This document shows positions 1 through 13,145 of a stretch of 64,000 nucleotides of DNA, one piece after another. Under the pieces are notes generated by a model. The model had not been told where the DNA came from. It worked only from the letters and a program-made list of their open reading frames with translations, and ran no database searches. The translations under genes were made by a program, and so were the position numbers. Source of the stretch: Diplodia intermedia (Eukaryota; Ascomycota; Dothideomycetes; Botryosphaeriales; Botryosphaeriaceae); the NCBI GenBank assembly GCA_021495925.1, contig JAKEKT010000063.1:169766-233765 (forward strand). The letters run 5' to 3'. Positions within the stretch are counted from its first letter, which is position 1; each line of letters starts with the position of its first letter.

Positions 1-2866
1 TGGCCCAAACGTCTCGCTCTAGATGCCGGGACAATTTCAGAGCGCGTGGTCGCCGATGCAAATGATTTTCCACTCACCATCTCAAGTCGCACGCAGCGAA
101 GGGATAGAAAAAAGACGACGATGCGCGCGTCTCGACGGACGCGACGTGGTCATCTTCCCGCCACCGACATGTATTTCCCATCCCTTCGTTCCGCCCTTCG
201 CTTGTGGCTCGTACGTCCGTCCACATGGGCACTACGTGGGTGCGTAAGTCATGGCGCCCGGTTCCCTCCACCAGCCACGGTCGCACCACCATTCACCAGC
301 GAGGGGGAGGATATGACGCTTCGGCCGTGCGACAGGCAGTCCTGTCGGAGCGTTGCACGACGACAGGAGTGGTTACCGCCTTGGTGGCGGCAATCTTCCT
401 CTTCTTCCTGTCGAAAACATCTTCGTCTGTTCTTGGGTTGCCGCGTGCAACGTTAACAGCTGCAACTTATGAGCATGGGTCCGTTGGACGCAGGCTAGAG
501 AGCAGAGACCCATGCTGGCCGGCCGAGCCATCCCGTACGCGGAATGGCGGGCATGCAACAAATGAGGAGTTGATGCGGGAAACCACAGGTGCATTGCTTT
601 TCGCATGCTTCCACAGGCCGGTCGCCAGAGCGGAAATGGTAGAGCATCTTGTGCTGCTCGTCGCTGCTGTCTTGGCTGCACCGTTAACGGCGACGCTCCG
701 CACATCTTCAGCGGATCCCGGCCTCCACCCCGGCTCTGCTACGCCGCTCGTTGCGACAACAACAGCTCGCCTCTTCTTTCCTTCCGCAGCCAAGCTCCTC
801 TGCCCCGGAATCAACTCTGATTCACTACGCCAAGCGTCGAGAAATCCTGGCCACATCCCGGTCCAGCGCCAGTGAAACGCCATGGCTTGACGATAGGCGC
901 CTATGCTGTAGGATAAGAAAACGCAAAAAGAAATAAAAACCGCCCAACCATAAAAACAACCTTGGTATATGGCAACCGTTGCCTTGCTGATCTACCATTC
1001 CGTACGTTGAATCAACCCCGAACACACAAAGAAAAGCATGGCACCAAGGCGAAACTACGCGTTTCTCCGACAGTCCGTGTGCTGATAGGCGACGGACGGA
1101 GATGCAGCCTGCATGCGAAGCTTTTGATTTTCCAAGGAAAGCCGTCCGCCGTCACTCCACGCGTCGTCACGGATGTGATAAGGGAAAGCCCCCCGTACCT
1201 GCATGATATCCGCTCCACAGCCCACCATTGGCCCGTCCTTGCCGTCCCCGGTCCCGCCCCAACCATTTTACTTTGGCCCGGCTTGCGGCGACGGTCCCGT
1301 CTTGCCAAACGACCGAGCGCCCGCGGACCGGGATCCGTCCAAGGTTGAAAGGTACGGTGTGAACAAGATAAATGCAAAGGCTGCTAGTAGGCGCCAACGG
1401 GGACGTACTCGGAGCACGCTAGCGAGGAGCCTCCAGCCTCCAGCCCAACGCGAAACGGAGATGCTGGGTTAGACATTAGTGCAACTTCTTTGCTCATTGC
1501 TTTTGCTTGAGTTCGACAGCACACGGTAAATAGAGACGAATGCAAAATATGCTCCAAAAGGGTTTAGCGTGTATATTGGGTAGTGCCACGTAGATAGCTC
1601 CCTCTCCCCCTCAGACCCTACGAGGAGCAACCCATCCAGTTCATGTGTTCAAACAGCCTTCTCCTCACTTCCCTTGCTTTCTTTTCTTTTTTTCCCTCTC
1701 TTTTCTTGCAGAAGCACCCGTTCTAACCAACCAGCGTGCAAAGCCGTTTTACTTGCCTTTAACGGGGCCCCTTCGCTCATCGCGCCTGATTTCATGCGCT
1801 TTTCGAGCGAGCTTCGTCCAGAGCTAGTAGGCCACGCTATTCGATCTGTTTGTAACCCACAGGCATGTGTTGTTGGTGCTGCAGTCGCATGTGGCTGATG
1901 AAAGGGTTGGCAGAAAGGCATGTTTTCGCGTCGGACTATCTGTTTTACTTGCTAGGTACGTAATGTCGCTCAACGGAGAGGAGTTCCAGCAGCGCCCTCC
2001 GACCAGACTGACCGTGAACCAGACGGGAACGTAAGCAAGATTAGCTTCCGGCATTGGTAGAGACCCCGTTTGTTGGTCATTATTGCCCTGGCTAATCCTC
2101 ACTTTGAACGTAGCGTAACCGCGATTTGTTGACATGAGCTGAGAAGGTTAGCGGTGTCACCCGCCATGGTTGCTGCTGTGCTCATCGGAAAGCCTAAACC
2201 AGTCCATCTTAGCTCGGCATCGGCTGGTGTGAGCGTTTTGTTTTCCGCCCGTCTAGGTCCTTCCCTTTTTGGCACTGATGGCTTGGGGTGGTCAAGGGAA
2301 GAATAGGCGACTAATAGTAAGATCCCTATCATTCAGCTGCTCGATTTCCTCTGTATTCAGTTCGATAAAAATAAAAAGTTAAACATCTGCTATCGCTCGC
2401 CGAATCTCTCCACGGCCACCGTGCGAAACTTCCTTGGAGTCCTTGTCTCGTAGGAAAAAGTGAGGTTTCCGCGTACAATAGTAGCATTACCCCGGATAAG
2501 CAGCCCGTCCCCAATGGCAGTAGTATTTCTCGACTCTTAGGTTGGCTATGTGTAGGTACATTCATCTAACAAAGATATATAGACTGCATGCTCGAGTCTC
2601 CTCGAACGCTGCCCTTTCCCTTTTCCCTGCTTCCCTTTTTCCTTGAGATTCTATACCCCCTCAAAAAGTTCACACACGAAGATTGCATCGCACCACCTCG
2701 CCACCTCACCACAACGTCATACAGCAAGCAGCCCCGACAGAACAAACTCGACGCAGAATGCTTCGACGAAACAGCAACATGCTTTCAAAATCAGAGTGCG
2801 CTACCCCTCCCCTGCCACTATCCTGTTCTCATTTAACACTATCAAACCAAACCAATAGCCGAAATT
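1..2866. other. Gene-free left edge
   Basis: I see no supportable gene. Open frames here are short, overlap on both strands, lack recognisable motifs and are not joined by convincing splice sites. The last few hundred bases probably hold the 3' untranslated region of VPS41. A gene lying mainly beyond the left edge cannot be excluded. Confidence 0.5.
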
Positions 2867-5800
2867 CTACTCCGCCACCTCGGCACAAATAGGACACCCG
2901 CCACTGATGGCGTTGCGGATGAGGTGCGCGTGTGCAACCTTGGCGCCGACACTGTGGCTCGACGTCTCCGCATCCTCGGCAAATTGCGCCTGCAGCATCT
3001 CCGCCGCCGACGCGCTGGAGCTCGCACCGGCCGAATCGAGCAGGCATGAGAGGTGGTAAACGTGGCCGCAGGCGAAGCCGATGAGTGTTTCTCTCTCTGT
3101 TCCCTGCAAGTTAGCCACCGAACAGGAGGAGAAACAGATATTGATGGCTTGAACATACCATCTTGAGTGAAGGGCGTGCTGCAGCCCACGCAATGCCCCG
3201 GCTTGATTTTCTCGGCAGCCATGTCGACACGCTTGGTTACGGCAGCGTCGTCCTTCTCCGCGACTTCCTGTGCCTCCTGCAGCGGCTCGACGAAGACATC
3301 GACGTGGTCTGGCTCCTTGTCCAACACCTCGAACTTGACACCCTTCTTCCTGCCCGCTCGCAGCGTCTCCATCGCGGAAGCAACTTCGCTTCGCAACACC
3401 TTGGCGACGCCGTCGCTGATGCTGAACTGTATCTCATATTCTCGGACCATACGCCGAATGCCATCCCTGAGCCCTTCGATCTCGAGACCCTCGGGAATGC
3501 GGCGGACCAATGTGATGGGGTCGATGGCGGTCCCGACTTCCTCGAGGAGGCCGCGGATGAAATGCGGCTTGTCCATGCTGTAGTCGAGCAGGTCGTCCCA
3601 AAGGTCTGGATCGTCTTGCTCTTTGGCGAAGGAGATGGCGTAGGATACATCACCCATCTTGTCGATGATGAGGAAGAGAGCTTTCTTCACTTCGCCAGTC
3701 TTGGACAAGATGTATCTGCATGGCTGTCAGTTCCTGCTACTTGGGCATGCGGATTCGAAAAAAGAGATATGAAACTTACACAAGCTCAGGGATGTATTGG
3801 CGGGCGTCGCATACGGCGCAAGCCTTTTCGTAGTCGTAGCTTTGCGAGGACTTCACGAATTCCATCAGGAGATCTCTGTCATACTCAGCAAAGAGTTCCA
3901 CAGCGAGATCGCCAAACCCTTCAACCATGGCTCTTCCTTCATCAACTATGCGGGCGTGAGTCGCGCGCAGCTCGCTTTCGCTCCCTTTGCCGGTCCACAG
4001 AGCGCGCATGTAGAAGAAGAGGAAAGGCTTGAATGAGCCGCCCTTTTCCTGAAGCTGTTCAGCCACCGTGTGGGGGTTTACCAGGCCTTGATAGGCGTCT
4101 TCGACGAGAAGCTGTACAGCTTCCGAAGAGGCGTCTTCCAGCTCTTCTAGTGATGCCAGTTTCATTTGCTCTCTAGAGATTCGGACCATGATGAAGCCTG
4201 GGATGTCATCGGCAACCTCAGCCATAAGACGGTACTCACGAATGAGAGACATGGCTGCGTCAGCATTCTGCACGCGGATGTAGCATTGCAGAGCTTGTTT
4301 AGGACGACCGTCGGCGATGTATAGCTTGGCGAGAGCTTCCATGAGAATGCGCCAGTCTCTGCCTCGTTCGCCTCCTTCGATCGTGTCTTCGTTGACATCG
4401 CCCGAGTCCAACTTGCTTTCCAGTGCATTGATGACGCTGCCCACATTGAACAGTTCCGGGTCCCACAACTCCAAGAGCTCTTTCAGCCGAACGCGGTCGC
4501 GGATGATGTAGTTGCCGAGAACGACCTCGTAAACTAGAGAGGGCAACGGCGGATGCAGTTGCTTTGTAGGGATATACGGGGTGATTGCGTCGAACTGACC
4601 CGCCTCGGCGAATGTCCAAACCCAATGCTCCCATCGTGATGAAGTCCCGAGCACTTTACCCGCCACTTTGCCAGCCGCTGTCCAATCTTTGGCGGAGACA
4701 AGCTGCTGCATCCAGAGATCGCCAATGCGACGCTTTTCCTTTTCCGCAGCCGAGTTGTGCTGCTTCTCGGCAGACACGGTGGTTTGCGAAGTGTCGTCCG
4801 CAAAGAACTCGGCCATACTCGGTTTCCGCCGCAGCGACGAGACTGGCGTACCGACGGTTGGGGACATGGGCTCATCACCTTGCTGGGGCGATAGCACGAT
4901 CTCGGGATTGTGGTTGACAAGCTGCCACGCATCCTCGTAATTCTGATGGTCCAGAAGCCACGAAAGATGGTCTGCAAGGTCACGCTTTACGCCGATGACG
5001 CAGTCGTAGGGGCTGTGGATGAAGATCTTCAAGCCAGACGAGACTGCTAATGGATGTCCTCCCTTTGTTAGGGCGTATCTCGCCATGGGTGCTTGCCCGG
5101 TCATGCTGCGCGGTAAACTACCCTTGCCATTGTCACCGCCGCTGCTCCCCAGGCTGGCTATGGAAGCGCCCGAGCTAAAGATTCGCTGAGCCGTCACGCC
5201 GGCACCCCAGATACCCTCGCTAATTGTCTCAAGAGCCCCTCGCTGCGCGACTGGACTTCCTGGCTGCAGGGGAGGAACATAGAGGGTACTGAGATGGTAG
5301 TCGGCTGCTGAGAGAGTCTCGAACCGGCTGACGGTCAGAGTGTCCACATCAACCTCTTCAGATGTGTCTGCGTCTATTAAGCGGATCTCAGGCTGGATTC
5401 CATTGGACCGGTGGTGTCTTCCCCGTTTGGTCGTATCCGTGGTAGTGGCGTTGATAGGGTTATCGTCATCATCGCGGGTGCGATATGCAAGAACAAGAAG
5501 TATGGAAGGGGTATAAAGCGATAAACCAGAAATAATACAGTCGTCGAATCGAAGCCTGTCCCGTCAGTCAATGCACGCCCCCGGTTCCGGTGCGTAGGTC
5601 CTTACTTATGAACAATGTCTGCGCGCCCTGCAGACCTTTCTCCAATATTTTTCCCTGTGCCGGCTCCGCCCGGATCGACTTGTATAACCCAAGCAGTATC
5701 GCCCCAGCCGACCAACAGCTTCTCTTTCTTGGGCTTCAGGCGCCTTGTGCCATTTTTGCTTGGCGAGTTTTGGACATCTGCGATGAGTGTTTCGGCTCGA

Positions 5801-7004
5801 TCGATGCCATTCTTGGCGGGGGCATCGTCGTCCGGTTCGAGATTCTTCTCGTCAATCCACTCTATGCGAGCTTTCCACACAGAGGCCATGTCTTCCCATT
5901 GGCCGTGGAAGGGCCGATCCACATGGGCTATTCGCTTCCAGGCAAACTCCGAGTCGACGCTTTCCAACTTGAGATTGGAGCGCATGATCTTGATACCCTG
6001 CTCGTTTGCCCATGCCACGTATCCGCCAGAGAGCGACCATTTGATTGCGCTGATGCTGCCCTCACCCGAGTGCAGGATGGTATCTTTCCCAATGTTCGCA
6101 CCAAGTCCGATAGATCCTAACCACCCGGAAGCCGCAGCGGCAGCACTGTTGGTGTTCGCCTCAGCGCTGACACCAGGACGGCCTCCCTGCGTTAGGATCA
6201 GGTTTCCAGCCAATCCTCCCGAAAGATAAGTCCTGTCGCTCTTGTATTCCGGAGACAGTGCAACGGAATTGATGGGCCTGCGGAAATTCCTAAGGGTGAC
6301 ATCCTTCTGATCCACAAGGGATGATACGCAGACGTGACCGTCGATTGAAGAGGTAGCGACATAAATCAAATTAGAAGGCGTAGCCGGGAGCGGGGGCTGC
6401 CGTGGAGTTCTCGACGGCGGGCTTGAAACAGTAGAGGCGGCAGTACTGCGCCGTTCCGGTGGAGGGACGGGTTCTGTAGCGGTTCTTGTCACAGGATCGC
6501 CTCTCAAATCCGGCATAGGAGGGGGGAATGGGGAGATTGACACGGAAGTGACCGAGGCTGAGTGGGCGTGGTAGAAGCGCAACGACTGGAATGAGGGCAT
6601 GGAGAGCACGTTCTACTGGGGTCAGCTGCAACCGGGTTGCTAATGGATGGCAGCGGCTACTTACAATGTTTCCATTGTGAGTTCCTATAATCTATACAAG
6701 CTTAGCAGAGCTCAAGGTTGGCGGCGCAGCTGCTGCGCGCTTGGTCGGTTCATACCATCTTGTCCCCTCCGACAATGAAGCTGCTGGTGGCGTCGCCATT
6801 GCGGTATACGGAGCCTAGGGTGCTGGTGAGGCGATCGTACTTCAGCTTGGGCTCCTCATCGTCGTCGTCGTCGTCGTCCTCATCTTCGTCGCGGTCCGAC
6901 TCAACATCGGCGGCAGTGTTGGGCTCGGCGGTGGTGGTGGTGGAAGGGTCGCCGTGAGGTGTGACGAGCTCATCGTCGTGGAGTCCATTTGGTTGCGCAG
7001 CCAT
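2867..7004 (-). CDS. VPS41: VPS41, HOPS complex subunit (vacuolar sorting)
   Basis: Six exons read on the minus strand: 7004-6756, 6691-6665, 6612-5606, 5555-3780, 3715-3159 and 3096-2867, giving about 1281 residues. VPS41 is the HOPS subunit that binds Rab7/Ypt7 and the AP-3 route for docking and fusion at the vacuole. The N-terminus has an acidic Asp/Glu run followed by a WD40-type propeller with the family signature IIGTHNGNI. The long central part is the helical clathrin-repeat region. The C-terminus is a RING (CVGC, CGHVYHLSCL, CPIC). The second exon is only 27 bases, and every junction keeps phase. I chose the Met at 7004; an upstream in-frame Met at 7106 would add 34 low-complexity residues. 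The gene is divergent from the DUF155 gene, with 271 bases between starts. Confidence 0.93.
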
Positions 7005-7275
7005 GCTGGGGCATGGTCCGCGGTGAAAGGAGGCAGCGCGGGATGGATGAGCTGTCAAGCGCGCGTGTGGTGGTGTTGGCGTCCGGCTCATGACGCTGCC
7101 GGGCATCGGCCGCTGATCCCGGCCGCCAAGTCCTGTCCCGAGCTCTGCCCGTCGGCCACCACTTACTTATTCGCCCATCACCAGAGGTCCAACTCTTCCC
7201 GCAAAGTCCGCAAGCATTTGGAGCACGCCTCTCCTTCGAACCTCGCCCGATGCATTGAACCAATCGAATCCGGCG

Positions 7276-8662
7276 ATGAATATTCTTCGCTTCAATGCCT
7301 TCTCTTCACGCGCGGCTCGCGCATTAAAAACCCCCTCCGCGCCTTTCCCACCGTCTTGTTGCCGTCCGCCGTCCGCAAACCCTCTTGGTTCTCGCGCTCT
7401 GTCCAACTCTGCCTGGCGACTGCACAGTCAAGAGAAAGATGAACTCCCAGCAAGCAGTCTGCCTGTTGAGGAGACGAAGCAGGAAACCATAAAGCGTGCC
7501 AGGGCCTCGTCGACTGCTTCTCCGACCCTACGCAAAGTCGCCGTCGAAGCTCAACGGAAAAGAATGAGGGCGAAATCCGAGCTTCCCAACACTGATGATG
7601 CGAAAGTGTGTCTCCGAAAGCACTTGTGTCCTTCCCGTGCTGACTTGTACCCAGAAAATCACCGCCTACTGCGCCACAGACAGATACGATATCTTTGCCG
7701 TTGCTCGTCTGCTTCGCCTCGAGGGCTTCGAGACGGATCCTTTCAACACCGGCCTGTACCCGCAAGTTGTTCACGTCCAAGTCAATAATGCCCTCGAGAG
7801 CAAGGAGTCTGGTGACGTTTTTATATTCCCGTCAGGCACCGTGGTGGCTTGGAATGTTCCCGAGAAGGTGTCTTTCCGCCTGGTCCATCAAACACTGGTG
7901 GACGCCGCCGAAGGCCCTCACTTGAGGAACGTTGAAACAGAAGACCTGGCATACGTTGAGGATCCGGGCAGGAGCTCAAGCGATGTCTTTGGGGACACCA
8001 TCATTCTGGGGACTGGGGATCCCGAGCTTGATCCTTCCAGGCAAGCCAACCAAGCAGACGGGCAAGACATGTCCAACTACGAGGTGGACACTATACTGGC
8101 TAAAATCGCCTTTTCCTCTGGGCTGGCACGCTCGACTAAGCTCGCAGTTCTCGAAGGTCTTCTAGACAGATATTTTGACTCTACCCGCTCCATTCCTACT
8201 GTCCTCTCCAAAGGCGCGCGGCTACGATTCAGCCGGAAGTTCATTCTCATGAAGACGGGCGAGCTTCTCAACATCCGGGCTCAACTCAACTTGTATTCCG
8301 AGCTCACTGACGCTTTGCCGGATATCTTCTGGGATAGCAGACATGAGCTTGGCCTTGAGGACTATTACACCAAGGTCGGTCGTGCTTTGGATGTCTCCGT
8401 GCGCATCAAAGCGCTGAACGACAAATTGACCTACGCGCAAGAGATTGCTCAGGTTCTCAGTGATCGTCTGGAAGAGAAGCATGGCCATTTCTTGGAGTGG
8501 ATCATCATCTATCTGATTTTCTTCGAGATCTTGTTGGAGGTGAACCGACTTTTCAAGGAATGGGAAGAAGCCTCGGATCCAGAAAGTACCACCAATCTGT
8601 TGAAGCTGTACCTGGAAGAAGAGCTTGCCAAAGACAAGAAGAACGAAGAACAAGCGCCTTGA
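7276..8662 (+). CDS. Mitochondrial DUF155 (RMD1/MRX10/RMND1-like) protein
   Basis: Two exons, 7276-7605 and 7655-8662 (donor GTGTGT, acceptor CCCAG), encode 445 residues. The N-terminus is rich in Arg, Ser and Ala with few acids, like a mitochondrial presequence. The second exon carries the DUF155 domain (ITAYCATDRYDI, then DVFIFPSGTVVAWN). A hydrophobic segment near residues 390-410 (WIIIYLIFFEILLEV) is the usual single C-terminal membrane span. Yeast Mrx10 and human RMND1 are inner-membrane proteins linked to mitochondrial translation; the presequence favours this branch over cytosolic Rmd1. The start at 7276 is preferred over an ATG at 7255 because the presequence begins there, but both are in frame. 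It is divergent from VPS41 and convergent with the F-box-like gene. Confidence 0.85.
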
Positions 8663-8930
8663 GGCTTTGTACCTTGCTTTCATCCCCCTCGATGCTTTGT
8701 ACCAAAAGTTTTTTGCCATACCAACTGGCGCCCAGTGCGGCCGCTTTAGATTTTGATACCCCGTTCAGCTCGAAAAGTGCTGTGCTACTAAGCACGTCTA
8801 CAAACTATCATTTTCAATTATTCATTTCAAACCCTGCGAAACCTTTTGTGTGTAAATTGGATTGTATGTACAGGGAAAGGTAAGAAAGACAACTGTTCGG
8901 GGGCCCTATGCTTCTCTCAACACACTCGTT

Positions 8931-10037
8931 CTACTCAATTTCCATCAAAGCCCTGAACTCCTTCTCAAACAATGTCCAATTCTCCTCCCCAGCCTTCCAG
9001 TCGTCTCCCCAATTCTCGATGCCTGCCAACAAGACCTTCAGCACACCATCAAAGCCGTCTTCTTTCTCCCTCGCCATCGCCTCCAACCACCGCCATCCCA
9101 GCCGACAAATCCTTTTGACTTCCCACCACGCCTTCCTCGCCGAATAGGACCCCTCATCGTACCTAAACGCCCTCAACCCCGTCACGCCTTCAGCCAGCAA
9201 CTCGAACACGGCATTGTCGTAGGCCTTGCACAAGCTCCCCTGGTCCCACCACTGCATCAGCTTCACGTCGCGCAGCAGCCCGCGCGTCTCGCGCGACAGC
9301 CGGCCCACAAACAGCAGCAGCGCGGCCGAGTCGACGAACTCGAAGCGCGTGCGCCCGCCGTACAGCACCGGCGCCGCCTCGGCGCGCAGCTGGCGGCACG
9401 CGCCCAGCAGGCCGGTCGCGAGCGGCGCGGGCTCGGACGCGCGCGAGCGCCGCAGCGTGCCGGCCTCGCCCGCGTTGTAGGGCAGCCTGGTCACGCCGTC
9501 CGCCTGCAGCACGCAGCTCTTGCGGTGGCTCATGCGCGCCGCGCCCCGGCGGAAGCCGACTTTGGATTCCCGCAGCCGGATGATGTTGCTGGCGGCGGTC
9601 GTCACCGTGGCGCGCGGAGGGGGCGAGGGGTCGGAGGGGTCGGGCTTGTCGACGCTCACGATGGTGGTGGTGAGAGTGGTCGGGCGGCCGAGCGCGTAGT
9701 CGTAGATGATGTCGCGCAGCTCGCGGGGGAGGGAGAGGAAGGGGAAGATCTTGCGCTTGGGGAGCGGCCGGGCTTGCTTGGGTGGTTGCACCTGTGCGGA
9801 AAGGTCGATGAGAATCTCGCGGTGACGGGAAGACGCTGAGACGATTTCTTTCTTTCATACCTTTCGTGTTGCGACACCTTCTCCGTCCGTGTCCGTTTCG
9901 TAGAATGCGCTGTCATCGGAATCCTCTGGGTCCGCGTAGGAAACTGGTGCGCGACGCGGCCGTTTGGAATATTCTCGTCCTTGGACGGGCGGCGCTTTGC
10001 GCTTTTGTACTTTTGCGGTTCCCTTTTCCTGGGGCAT
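8931..10037 (-). CDS. F-box/2EXR-like domain protein
   Basis: Two exons, 10037-9861 and 9791-8931 (donor GTATGA, acceptor CACAG, phase 0), give 345 residues. The first exon is basic and then acidic (KRPRRAPVSY, then EDSDDSAFYETDTD), resembling a nuclear-type disordered leader. The second exon starts with FPFLSLPRELRDIIYDYAL, the F-box-like/2EXR motif seen at the start of hundreds of fungal proteins. The rest contains a conserved-looking patch LLGACRQLRAEAAPVLYG, also typical of that group. Members are thought to be substrate adaptors or simply uncharacterised; no partner can be inferred here. The central part of exon 2 is very GC-rich, so the opposite strand also stays open there by chance. 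Confidence 0.75.
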
Positions 10038-10769
10038 ATTTGAAATTATGTCAAGGAACTAAGAAGTCGAGTGTCCAGATCGGTGCTGATTGATACAAAA
10101 AGACCGTAAAAGGCTCGATGTTTCGAGAGGAGGAGACGGCTGAGGCCAAGGGTTTGACGCGTGTTGACTTGATTCTGCAGACGTGTTTCTCTGTCGCGGA
10201 ATCAGGTGTTTTAAGTATTATGTCTAACCAGGTGTGAGCGTTGGTGGCGTAGCTGTTAGGGTAGGCGGCAACCAGGCAGCATCGCCAAAAGCGGTAAGGC
10301 GTGAGGCATCCACCACCCCACACCCTTGACGAGGATCACATCCGAGAGTGTTTACGACTGCGCCATGATCACATTGTGGTATAATGAGAGCGTCCATGCG
10401 GTGTACAAGGCCATCACATGGAGAAACTGGTCACCAGATGCAGGAAGAAGCCACTCGTATCGCAGACTTGATCTCCGCCGTGTAATATACATCATTTGAT
10501 CCGGGGGGGGACACTAGCTGTAGCCCACCGACCATCCTTTAGCTTGGGGCCGTCGAGACAGAAGGTAGCAGTGGTTCGAGTGGATCAAGGTGTGTACTTG
10601 ATTAGTTGCCTGCACAAATACACATTCAAAATCAGTGAAGTTGCGGTCAAGATTGATCAAGCGGTCTCTGCCGCAGATATTGGGTATAGATAGTCTACCT
10701 GCCATCCGAACGCCTACGCTATGCCACACTAAATCATAACTTTCTTCTGTATCTTACGTATAATGTTCA
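10038..10769. other. Intergenic, two tandem minus-strand genes
   Basis: This stretch should hold the promoter of the F-box-like gene and the 3' end region of JJJ1. I see no motif, RNA gene or repeat worth naming beyond a run of nine Gs near 10502. Confidence 0.4.
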
Positions 10770-12479
10770 TTATTTCTTTCCCTTCTTCTTCCCACCGGCC
10801 CCCTTCGTCTGCAAGACAGGTGCGGCATGCCCATTGTCCTTGATGTGTTGGAACAGCCTCGTCTTGGAAGGAAATCCGGCTTGACATCTGGCACACTTGA
10901 ACTTTAGCTCTTCTTCGTCCGCAGTGGCTTGCTTTGCTGCTTTCTTCGCCCGCTTTTGTGCTGCTTTCCCCTTCTTTGGCGCAGCCGCCGCTGCCGGTTT
11001 TTCGTCATCTGAGTCCAAGCTAAGCTTCAGCTTCGGGTCCTCATCTTCCTTATCGGAATCGGCATCCCCTGCCAGTCTAGACTCTATTTTTGACCGTGGA
11101 ACATAGTCATCGTCCTCTTCCTCTTCCTCTTCCTCTTCCTCGGACTCTAATGGAGTTTGCTTGTTGCTGTCAGCAGAAAATTTCTTCTCCTTCAGGTTCT
11201 CTTCCTCGGACTGGTCTTCGTCTCCCAGATCAACATCCCCCATTGCCTGCGTAGTCTCCTCCACTTCTGGCCCGCCTTCTTCTCCTTCTTCAATAACCTC
11301 TTCCTCAGCAGCATCAGGGGTCGCTACACCACTGCTGGGCACCTCATCGTCCAAATTGAGATTTTTGTTTTCCTTCCGCATTTTTTTCTGCAAAGCCCAC
11401 ACTGCCTTCTGATGCTTTTTACTTTTCTCATGCGCTTGCCACTGGTTTTCGCTCTTGAAAGTCTTGTTGCAAGCCACGCACTCAAAGTGTTCCTCCACCA
11501 CCTCCTCTTCCTCGCTCTCCTCGACTTCCTCGGGCTCCCGCACCTTCGTCCACTCGGGCACCTCTTCGTGCATCAGAGCCTCGCGTTCCGCCCTAGCCCG
11601 CGCGGCCTGGGCGTCACGCATCTCCTTCAGGGCCTTCTGCCTCTCGGCCTCGGTCTGGGTGTTGGGTGCCCAGCGGGGATCCCTCTTCCGCACGAACGCC
11701 ACCAGCTGGCGCACGGCGTCGTTGAACTCGCGCACGCCCTCGTCGCGCAACCGCGCATTCTCCTTCTCCATGTAACGCCTCGTGCGCCGGTCCGGCGCGT
11801 CCGAGTAGCGGTATATGTCCTTCCACGCAAACGACTTCTTCGTCGAGAAGCTCATCCACACAGCGTAGAACTGGCGCACTACGTCGTCGTACGACGAGTC
11901 CCTGCGACCAAAGGTGGGGTATTCCGGCGCCTCCAGCCCGTCCCAGATGGCGGCCACGACCTCCTCCTTGGCCAGGGTGTCAAACGTGTCGCGCAGGAAG
12001 CCAAAGAAGCCGTCGGGCTCGTCCGAGTACTCGACGCGGCTGTTGAAGCGGCGCAACATGCGCGTGACGTCGTCGGCGGTGGTGACCTTGACGTCGTGCT
12101 CGAAGTGCGCGTCCTGCGGGTCGGCGCCGCTGAGGATGGCCGACTCGTGCGCGTCGTACCAGGCGCGCTCCTGCGGGTCCGACAGCACCTCGTGCGCCGA
12201 CTGCACCTCGGCGAACATCTCCGTCGCCCATTCCTCGTTGCCGTGGTTGCGATCCGGATGCAGCTCGAGCGCTTTCCGGCGGTAGGCTTTCTTGATCCTG
12301 CGGCGCAGAGGGTGGCGTTAGCAGGAACTCATGGCGGGGTAAAGGGCGCAGCGAGCATACTCGTCCTCGGTGGCCTGACGCTCGACACCCAATAGCTCGT
12401 AGTAGCTCGTCTTCATGGCGGCATTTGCAGTTTGCTGCGACGCCCCGCCGCCGTTCGCGGAGCTCTGGCCGGAACCCAT
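10770..12479 (-). CDS. JJJ1: JJJ1-type J-protein with C2H2 zinc fingers
   Basis: Exon 1 is 12479-12361 and exon 2 is 12297-10770 (donor GTATGC, acceptor CGCAG), encoding 548 residues. The J domain spans about residues 22-90 with HPD at 53-55. Two C2H2 fingers follow: one near the middle (FECVACNKTF, HEKSKKH) and one at the C-terminus (FKCARCQAGF, HIKDNGH). Between them lie long Glu/Asp runs coded by repeated GAG/GAA triplets, and the tail is lysine-rich. This order matches yeast Jjj1, a cytosolic Hsp70 co-chaperone that helps Rei1 release Arx1 from exported pre-60S subunits. A second in-frame Met at 12416 starts right at the J domain and could be used. It is divergent from the SPX-RING gene across 666 bases. 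Confidence 0.93.
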
Positions 12480-13145
12480 GGTGAAAGACTACTATGTTGT
12501 CGCAGGCTCGGACAGAGTAAAGATGGTGGTGGAGCGTCGGTGAACGGAAAACAGAAACCCTGCGAAAAGAAGAAAAAAAAAAAGGAAAAGGGTACGTGGG
12601 GTTGCGGCGGAGGATTGGACGGGGATTGTGAAGTCATGCTCGGCAGGCGTCAGTGCCTGGTTCGAGTCATCGGGATCGACGCCACTACACCAAACCACCT
12701 CACAGCCTAGAATCTCAGCCATGGCCAGTACAAGCTTCGAATCAGAAATCCGCCAAGATACGATCCCGAAACATCCACGGTAGCCTGAACTACTTACGAT
12801 CGCGTCGGCTCACTCGCCCGCCGGTTTCCATTGCGTACTCCCCGAGACACTCTGATCAGACAATACGAATTGTGTACAGGTAGTCTCCAAAGAAGCGTCT
12901 TTCCTCTTTCATTTCAGGCAGCAGCGGAGAATCGGTAAGGGTTAACAAGTTCGAGTCAGGAGCGTCATCCTCAGGCAGACTGCGTGACTCTTTCGAATGC
13001 TGCGATCTCGCCGCGCCACAGGCTGCGGCCAATTTTCCGCGCCACCACCCCCATGCGATGCCATTGGGTTACTGTTGGCGGTCTCCGGTTGTCAGCTCAT
13101 TGAGATCATCACCGTTGTAGCTTACATACAGCCACGACATCGGGG
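12480..13145. other. Divergent promoter, JJJ1 / SPX-RING
   Basis: A 666-base gap between divergent starts. It holds an A-rich run at about 12564-12590 and no clear TATA box. I looked for a CACGTG phosphate-response site because of the SPX gene and did not see one. Confidence 0.4.

Noticed and set aside
204..875. Plus-strand frame of 223 codons near the left edge
   Set aside because: No motif, several overlapping frames on both strands, and no coding-like composition.
8862..9839. Plus-strand frame of 325 codons opposite the F-box-like gene
   Set aside because: Composition is Arg/Ala/Gln-rich from GC-rich antisense codons; no domain is present.
11157..12395. Plus-strand frame of 412 codons opposite JJJ1
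   Set aside because: It mirrors JJJ1 codons; the minus strand carries the J domain and both zinc fingers.
12640..12690. A tRNA-like TGGTTCGAGTC motif
   Set aside because: No matching acceptor, D or anticodon arm can be folded around it.
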